A DNA stretch of 12,413 nucleotides from an uncultured Porphyromonas sp. GTDB lineage: Bacteria > Bacteroidota > Bacteroidia > Bacteroidales > Porphyromonadaceae. Positions 8,195 to 12,413 of the stretch are shown here, in pieces (within the stretch, counting starts at the first letter, position 1; each line of letters opens with the position of its first letter). Under the pieces are notes generated by a model. It was not told the DNA's origin. It was given only the letters and a program-made list of their open reading frames with translations, and searched no databases. The DNA is taken from positions 1 through 12,413 of the forward strand of contig CALTVJ010000054.1 in the NCBI GenBank assembly GCA_943912835.1. Direction: 5' to 3'. Both the position numbers and the translations under genes were made by a program.

Positions 8195-8755
8195 TTATTT
8201 AAGAATAAGCTCTTTGTAGCTACTTACATTGATGAATAGTGTGCCGAGTTGGTTATCGCAAAACTCTCCATAAGCCTCATGAACATGCCCGAAGATGTGA
8301 AGTCTTGGGGGATGCTGTCGGATAGCTTCAGTGAGCAGAAGACAACCACAGCCCTCATCCAAATAGCCTTTGGGTGCACCGTGTGTTATAAGGATGTCAA
8401 TTCCTTCGGGGAGTGTGCAGTGGTGATGTAACCAAGGGGCTGCATTCAGCCCATAGAAGCGAATGCCAGCATAGTTGTACATCCCTTGTAAAAGACACAC
8501 ATTAGGTGGTAGCAAGCTCGCTATTTGCTCTGGCTCGAGGTCAAAGAAAAGATCATGATTCCCTGGTACGAAAAGGATGAGTGGGCAAGAGCATTCTCCC
8601 AATCTTTGCATATAGGTGGCCGTTTCCTCCTTGTCGTACAGCCCAATATCCCCAGCGCAGATGATGATATCAGCATCGTTGGGCAGGGTATGGGATTGTC
8701 CGTGTGTATCGGCATAGGCGTAGATACGCTTGCCTCGGTAGTAAATCCACTTCAT
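8195..8755 (-). CDS. Calcineurin-like metallophosphoesterase
   Basis: This is a complete small phosphoesterase (186 aa). The two-metal site is visible: DTH (Asp16, His18), GD (35-36), GNHD (65-68), THGAPKG (124-130) and GHVHE (156-160). The THGxPKG and GHxHExYG signatures resemble the MPPED-type branch. Such enzymes cleave phosphomono- or phosphodiesters, including 2',3'-cyclic nucleotides. The ATG immediately follows the prfH stop (TAAATG), so it is almost certainly co-translated with prfH. RtcB joins 2',3'-cyclic-phosphate or 3'-phosphate ends to 5'-OH ends, so an end-processing phosphodiesterase would fit the repair module; that functional link is inference. Confidence 0.9.
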   Translation of the reverse strand: MKWIYYRGKRIYAYADTHGQSHTLPNDADIIICAGDIGLYDKEETATYMQRLGECSCPLILFVPGNHDLFFDLEPEQIASLLPPNVCLLQGMYNYAGIRFYGLNAAPWLHHHCTLPEGIDILITHGAPKGYLDEGCGCLLLTEAIRQHPPRLHIFGHVHEAYGEFCDNQLGTLFINVSSYKELILK

Positions 8756-9367
8756 TTATAATTTGCCTGTAAATATCTTAACGGGGTTGCCTCTCTCGAT
8801 GTTTGTATGTAGTCGCCACGCACTTTTCTGGGCCCCGGATTCGAGTTTTTGACTCTGCTCATGGAGCTTCAGAAGCAAGCGTTCTCGAGCTAACACCTTA
8901 TTTTGAGTCTGCGAACGCTCATCGTCACAACGCACCGCAAGCCCTGTAGGTATATGGATGGCACGTATGCTTGTCTCTACTTTATTGACGTTTTGTCCAC
9001 CCTTGCCCCCAGAGCGACAACTCTCGTAACGTATATCTTTCTCTTTGATTGTCGGGAGCTCAACCTCGTCAAAGACCGTCAGGCGAACAAACCAATTTCG
9101 TCGACCATAGCCTGGGCGAAACGAATTACTCGTTGCTCTGTAAAGGATAGTCCCCGCCCATTCTCGCTCTATCTTCGCCCAAGCACCCTCATTTGTGTCC
9201 ATGGAGAAGGTGATCGACATACAGCAATTCGCCATGGTGTTATGCTCCTCGCGATGTACGCAGAACAGTTCGGGGAAGGCTTTTTTCAGTTCCTCGGCAA
9301 CATGCGTAACGGCTCGGGCACATTCTACAGGTCCACGCCCTGCACTTATCTGTACGTATCGTCTCAT
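8756..9367 (-). CDS. prfH: Peptide chain release factor H (PrfH)
   Basis: This is a class I release-factor homologue of 203 aa. The GGQ motif sits in SGGKGGQNVNKVETSIRA (Gly123-Gly124-Gln125), the loop that triggers peptidyl-tRNA hydrolysis in the ribosomal P site. DERSQTQNK follows, as in RF1/RF2 family members. The stop-codon-reading domain of RF1/RF2 is absent; the first 110 residues are the PrfH-type N-terminal domain, and the tail is basic. PrfH rescues ribosomes stalled because 16S rRNA has been cut in the decoding centre, after which the partner RtcB re-ligates the RNA. Its ATG overlaps the rtcB stop (ATGA, 9364-9367), the typical coupled arrangement. Confidence 0.95.
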   Translation of the reverse strand: MRRYVQISAGRGPVECARAVTHVAEELKKAFPELFCVHREEHNTMANCCMSITFSMDTNEGAWAKIEREWAGTILYRATSNSFRPGYGRRNWFVRLTVFDEVELPTIKEKDIRYESCRSGGKGGQNVNKVETSIRAIHIPTGLAVRCDDERSQTQNKVLARERLLLKLHEQSQKLESGAQKSAWRLHTNIERGNPVKIFTGKL

Positions 9368-10560
9368 ACGCCCAAGTCCTTAATGTTTAGTTTGGGCTTG
9401 ACAATGGAGGTAATATCTACGGTAGGCTCAATGAGCGAGAGAATCTCCTCCATCGGTTTATAGGCTTGAGGAGCTTCGTCGAGGGTGCTTGCTGTTACAG
9501 AGGTAGAGACGATGCCCTGCATCACCTCCACAAAGTCAGAAAGTGCGATTTGCTTCTTAGCTTGGTGGCGAGATAAGGCTCTGCCTGCTCCGTGTGGTGC
9601 AGAGCAAAGCCACTCGTCATTGCCTTTGCCTATCCCGATAGCGATGCCATCTCTCATATTAAAAGGAATACAAACCTTGGCACCCTTTGAGGCGTCGACA
9701 GAACCTTTGCGTAAGACAGCCCCTTCGTCACTAATGTCAATATAGTTGTGAGGCGTATGTATGGACTCGACACACTTCGCCTTGCATAGTTTGGCGAAGA
9801 TATTGAAGATACGGCTACGGATGACCTCATGATTGTAGGCAGCGTAAGCTTGAGCAAGCACCATATCCGAGAGGTAAGCATTCAGGGTATCCCCCCATAA
9901 AAATCCAATCATGTCGCCTCGCTTGGGGTTACTTGCGATACTTCTCCAATGGTTAGAGACCTTAGCCCCAAGGTTACGAGAACCACAGTGTATGGTTAAC
10001 CAAGGCGTACCATCAGGCTCCTCGCCATACTCGATGAAATGATTGCCCCCACCGAGCGTACCCAAACTTTTGTAGAATACGCCTTCTTGGAGCTTGATGC
10101 GTTGACAAAAGCTTGATACAAAGCGAGCGTCAATACGGCTTACTTCTTGAATAAGCTCTGGGGCGACCGAGCGAGCCCTTTGATAGCATCTATTCAGGAA
10201 GTGGAATAGTTCCTTTTCGTTGAGGCTATTCTTGGGATAAATCTCGAGTCCTGTCGGGATTTGCTCTCGGATACGGTGGTCTAGCAGGGCAAGACTTTCG
10301 GCTGGGATAGCCACAGATAGGCGATGCATCGAGATGCTACAGCCAATGTCTACGCCAATATGTTCGGGGTTTAGATAAGTCCCCACACGGTAGGCTGTAC
10401 CCACATTGCAGGAGCTTCCTGCGTGCACATCGGGCATCTGCACAATGCGAATACCTTCGAAGGCTCGGTGATCACATTGGGCACGCACCCAATTCAAGGC
10501 TGCCTCCTCGATATGCTCGGTGAATATCTCTGCCGAAGTGTATTTCCCTGATATAATCAT
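9364..10560 (-). CDS. rtcB: RtcB-family RNA ligase (PrfH-associated type)
   Basis: RtcB ligases join 2',3'-cyclic-phosphate or 3'-phosphate RNA ends to 5'-OH ends using GTP and Mn(II). Visible signatures are MPDVHAG (42-48), GVDIGCS (69-75), GGGNHFIE (170-177), HCGSRNLG (191-198), RKGSVDASKG (284-293) and APHGAGR (321-327), where His323 is the expected guanylated histidine. At 398 aa it is on the short side for RtcB, as is usual for copies beside prfH. It starts at ATG 10560, right after the small repeat protein, and its stop overlaps prfH by 4 bases. The pair should repair ribosomes cleaved by toxins acting at the decoding centre; the identity of the damaging agent cannot be told from here. 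Confidence 0.95.
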   Translation of the reverse strand: MIISGKYTSAEIFTEHIEEAALNWVRAQCDHRAFEGIRIVQMPDVHAGSSCNVGTAYRVGTYLNPEHIGVDIGCSISMHRLSVAIPAESLALLDHRIREQIPTGLEIYPKNSLNEKELFHFLNRCYQRARSVAPELIQEVSRIDARFVSSFCQRIKLQEGVFYKSLGTLGGGNHFIEYGEEPDGTPWLTIHCGSRNLGAKVSNHWRSIASNPKRGDMIGFLWGDTLNAYLSDMVLAQAYAAYNHEVIRSRIFNIFAKLCKAKCVESIHTPHNYIDISDEGAVLRKGSVDASKGAKVCIPFNMRDGIAIGIGKGNDEWLCSAPHGAGRALSRHQAKKQIALSDFVEVMQGIVSTSVTASTLDEAPQAYKPMEEILSLIEPTVDITSIVKPKLNIKDLGV

Positions 10561-10564
10561 AAAC

Positions 10565-10867
10565 TTAGATGGTCCGAATGAGGGTACCGCTTTCTTTTCG
10601 AAGTTCTGTCTTTCCTTTATTCGTTGTCACAAGAATGTCCTTGCCTGAGAAGCGAGCTTGAACGGCTCCACCGCTCACTATGATTCTAATGAGCGTGCCA
10701 CTTTCTTTACGAAGCTCTACTTTCCCACTTAGCGTTGTAACGAGAATCAATGTTTGATCGGCATTGATGTCAGCAAAAGTTGCTCCACTGCTAACGATTG
10801 TACGGATAAGTGTTCCACTATCCTTACGAAGCTCCACCTTGCCAGATTTGACTTGTACGATATTCAT
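10565..10867 (-). CDS. Three-repeat propeller-like small protein
   Basis: It is built almost entirely of three copies of a 37-39 residue unit centred on GKVELRKESGTLIRTI, each followed by a more variable strand segment with a LVTT or ILVTT piece. This looks like a WD40/propeller-type blade pattern. The frame can open from TTG at 10879, but the ATG at 10867 (MNIVQVKSG) is the likely start and gives 100 aa. Three blades cannot close a propeller alone, so the protein probably oligomerises or caps a partner; this is inference. No enzymatic motif is seen. It ends 4 bases before the rtcB start, so it is likely translated with rtcB and may be a partner of the ligase. Confidence 0.75.
   Translation of the reverse strand: MNIVQVKSGKVELRKDSGTLIRTIVSSGATFADINADQTLILVTTLSGKVELRKESGTLIRIIVSGGAVQARFSGKDILVTTNKGKTELRKESGTLIRTI
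10580..10860 (-). repeat. Three degenerate tandem repeats inside the propeller-like gene
   Basis: On the plus strand a CGAAG-containing block that encodes LRKESG recurs near 10599, 10710 and 10827, spaced 111 and 117 bases (37 and 39 codons). The DNA copies differ at many third positions, so the repeat is conserved mainly at protein level rather than being a fresh duplication. Confidence 0.8.
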
Positions 10868-10943
10868 AGTCTGTATCAATTAATTGTTTTGCCTACTCGT
10901 TTATAGGTTTTCGGCATACCCTCTATTTTGTTGTGCTATGTGC

Positions 10944-11228
10944 TTAGTCCAAGCAAAAGTAGCAGAGAAGATCACAGCCCTTGGGGCTAACCAATAGTAC
11001 CTCCGTACCATGGTGGTGTATTAGCCTTTGTAACTGACCAGCCTTTTCCTCTGCACTTTGAGATGCTCGGTGGTACAGAGCCTCTGCCTCAATATTCCCC
11101 TCAGCATCCTTCACACCCCACAAGCCATTCTCTGCTTGAAATAACAATAAGGGGAGAGACGCTTCGGGATGCTGAGCACCACTTTGTTTCTTATACCTGC
11201 CTGCTTGTCTTCGTCTACGTTTAGGCAT
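10944..11228 (-). CDS. Small basic protein with a WG-repeat-like segment
   Basis: A 94-aa protein. The N-terminus is strongly basic (MPKRRRRQAGRYKK), suggesting nucleic-acid or ribosome contact. Residues about 30-55 (FQAENGLWGVKDAEGNIEAEALY) match the pattern of a WG repeat (GxWGxxDxxGxxxxxxxYxxx). The C-terminus carries several Cys (CDLLCYFC) and ends LCYFCLD. Its ATG at 11228 overlaps the WYL gene stop by 8 bases, so it is translationally coupled to the regulator. The family is not recognised; the function is unknown. Confidence 0.75.
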   Translation of the reverse strand: MPKRRRRQAGRYKKQSGAQHPEASLPLLLFQAENGLWGVKDAEGNIEAEALYHRASQSAEEKAGQLQRLIHHHGTEVLLVSPKGCDLLCYFCLD

Positions 11229-12135
11229 CTGAGTAGCGTTTGTGCATTTGTTTAATTAAACTTGCCACCTCTCCACGCAAGGTCTCTGGAGCGATAACCT
11301 CTAACTGTTCGCGATGAAGGAGTAATTCTTGTATAAAGTCAAAAGTCGGAACGAGGCGAAGCTTGAAGTCTGTGTAGGCTTCGGTTCTCTCTATGACTTC
11401 TTGAGAAGTATGTAGAGGAAGAGAACATAGATAGCCTGGTAGTTCGTCATAGGCTCTTAGGACGATGTCGGCTGGTGCCTGATCTGTTAATGCAATAATC
11501 CCATAATAAGGAGTGAAGAAAGCTTTGGGGGAGAAATCTACAGGGTAGACGTAGGGGCGTTCTGTTAGGCTTAGGCTAGTAAGCCTATCAAGCGACAAAA
11601 CTCGACATCCCTTATCCTTAACATCCCGAACCAAAACATACCAACGTCTTTTGAAGAGCTTAACACAGAGGGGCTCAAACTCAAGGTTGTTGAAACCCCG
11701 CCCGACAAAGTTGCGATAACTGATGCACAGCGTTTGCTGCAGACGCAGGGCTGAGAGAATCGTTGCGAGATAGACTCTACTCGAGGGGATATCCTCAAGT
11801 AGAATCTTGTCTGAGAGGTCTCTATGCTCCGAGAGAATGGAACTGAGACCATAGTTCTCGACAAGCCATCTGTTTAGATTATTCTTCTCCAGCTCCTCGG
11901 GGTTGGCGATGTAATAAACATTCCTATTGCGCCCTCTGTGGCAGGCAATCTCAATGCTAAAATTGCTGAGTATTGCACTGCAATGATTGCGAAATGTGCG
12001 ATCGCTTAGCTCTACCCGCATATCGTTGGCAGAAGCACGTTGCCAAGCATCCTGAATCTCCTTGAGCGTCATCTCTCCTCGGCTTTGTAGCGTATCAATA
12101 AGCCAAAGATAGCGTTGTAGCAATCTGTCTACCAT
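11221..12135 (-). CDS. WYL-domain transcriptional regulator
   Basis: The N-terminal ~80 residues are predicted to form a winged-helix DNA-binding region (TLKEIQDAWQRAS...LSDRTFRNHCSAI). The central WYL domain includes FKRRWYVLVRD (161-171) and LSLDRLTSL (180-188), where the WYL triad reads WYV. A C-terminal extension (about 224-298) resembles the WCX region that commonly follows. WYL proteins sense ligands such as nucleotides or nucleic-acid fragments and often repress defence operons (BrxR and CapW are examples). It is first in the nine-gene minus-strand run and the only visible regulator, so it probably controls its own operon; an operator was not identified with confidence. Confidence 0.9.
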   Translation of the reverse strand: MVDRLLQRYLWLIDTLQSRGEMTLKEIQDAWQRASANDMRVELSDRTFRNHCSAILSNFSIEIACHRGRNRNVYYIANPEELEKNNLNRWLVENYGLSSILSEHRDLSDKILLEDIPSSRVYLATILSALRLQQTLCISYRNFVGRGFNNLEFEPLCVKLFKRRWYVLVRDVKDKGCRVLSLDRLTSLSLTERPYVYPVDFSPKAFFTPYYGIIALTDQAPADIVLRAYDELPGYLCSLPLHTSQEVIERTEAYTDFKLRLVPTFDFIQELLLHREQLEVIAPETLRGEVASLIKQMHKRYSDA

Positions 12136-12169
12136 ATTGTTTAGGTGTTGATTTTCTGTTTCTTTAATG

Positions 12170-12177
12170 CAAAGGTA
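12170..12177 (-). promoter_or_regulatory. Candidate -7 box for the nine-gene operon
   Basis: On the minus strand this reads TACCTTTG, an exact fit to the Bacteroidota -7 consensus TAnnTTTG, about 35 bases upstream of the WYL start. A TTG at 12191-12193 is too close (13 bases) for the normal 19-21 base spacing, so the -33 element is unconfirmed. Confidence 0.5.
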
Positions 12178-12314
12178 AGATGTAAATCGGCAACATCATT
12201 TCCGATTAAGCTTGCTGAGGGTAAAAAACTATTTTTTCATCTTATTCGATATCAAAATGAATTAGCCCGAGAGGAGTGTCTCTCTTGTTATTATCGTTCT
12301 ATCGTCACGACTTT

Positions 12315-12322
12315 GGGGGGGG
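12315..12322 (+). repeat. G8 homopolymer in the right-hand intergenic region
   Basis: Eight G lie upstream of two small hairpins (AACCG/CGGTT at 12323-12338 and ACCCTC-GT-GAGGGT at 12345-12358). It is not inside a recognised gene. It is a second long poly-G in the window, besides the one in the DnaE-like gene. Confidence 0.6.
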
Positions 12323-12363
12323 AACCGTACGGGCGGTTATCTGTACCCTCGTGAGGGTCAAGG

Positions 12364-12401
12364 GTCTTTGTGCGACAAATGACAATTTGTGGTACAAAGA
12401 C
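12364..12401. terminator. Near-perfect hairpin, possible terminator
   Basis: GTCTTTGT (12364-12371) pairs with ACAAAGAC (12394-12401). Inside, ACAAAT (12375-12380) pairs with ATTTGT (12385-12390) around a 4-base loop, with one small internal loop between the stems. It may terminate a leftward gene lying beyond the window edge, or be a dispersed palindrome; nothing here decides between these. Confidence 0.45.
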
Positions 12402-12413
12402 ACACCTTGCTAT

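Noticed and set aside
8903..9463. A 186-codon plus-strand frame opposite prfH and the rtcB end
   Set aside because: It lies antisense to two genes with clear family motifs, has no recognisable domain of its own, and looks like a shadow frame.
10580..10860. The three repeats as a possible CRISPR-like or DNA-level array
   Set aside because: The copies are coding, in frame, and conserved at protein rather than DNA level; there are no spacers.
12145..12354. A 69-codon plus-strand frame at the right edge
   Set aside because: It crosses the operon promoter, the G8 run and part of the hairpin cluster, and its translation shows no recognisable pattern.

Overview
The window looks like accessory DNA from a Bacteroidota genome, plausibly Porphyromonas-like. 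This rests on moderate GC, very short intergenic gaps, weak or absent Shine-Dalgarno sequences, and Bacteroidota-type -7 boxes (TAnnTTTG, here TACCTTTG) at positions 12170-12177 and 19-26 on the minus strand. Genus is inference; no rRNA or other marker gene is present.

Left part, plus strand (1-4810): an unrecognised 225-aa protein (243-920), then a 339-base gap without a convincing gene. Next comes a tandem pair of DUF262 proteins 5 bases apart (1260-2777 and 2783-4810). The first has only a DUF262-type front end. The second has DUF262 plus a C-terminal DUF1524 HNH nuclease domain, the GmrSD/SspE/BrxU restriction architecture. A strong imperfect palindrome (4828-4874) separates this pair from the convergent block to its right.

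Right part, minus strand (12135 down to 4922): a tightly packed run of nine genes, read in order: a WYL-domain regulator, a small basic WG-repeat-like protein, a three-repeat propeller-like protein, RtcB RNA ligase, PrfH release-factor homologue, a metallophosphoesterase, a PD-(D/E)XK nuclease, a DprA-like Rossmann protein, and a miniature DnaE-like protein. Most junctions overlap or abut (for example ATGA between rtcB and prfH, TAAATG between prfH and the phosphoesterase). One Bacteroidota-type -7 box sits ahead of the first gene. This looks like a single WYL-controlled operon. RtcB plus PrfH is a known module that rescues and re-ligates ribosomes cut in the 16S decoding centre; here it appears joined to DNA-facing proteins.

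The most striking element is the last gene. It resembles the palm-to-fingers part of DNA polymerase III alpha, but lacks the PHP and C-terminal regions and appears to have lost all three catalytic aspartates. Its reading frame is broken by one base at a run of seven G (minus strand); a -1 shift or an eighth G restores about 351 codons. It may be a phase-variable or frameshifted pseudo-polymerase, or a sequencing error.

The right edge (12136-12413) carries the operon promoter, a G8 run and several hairpins, but no recognisable gene.
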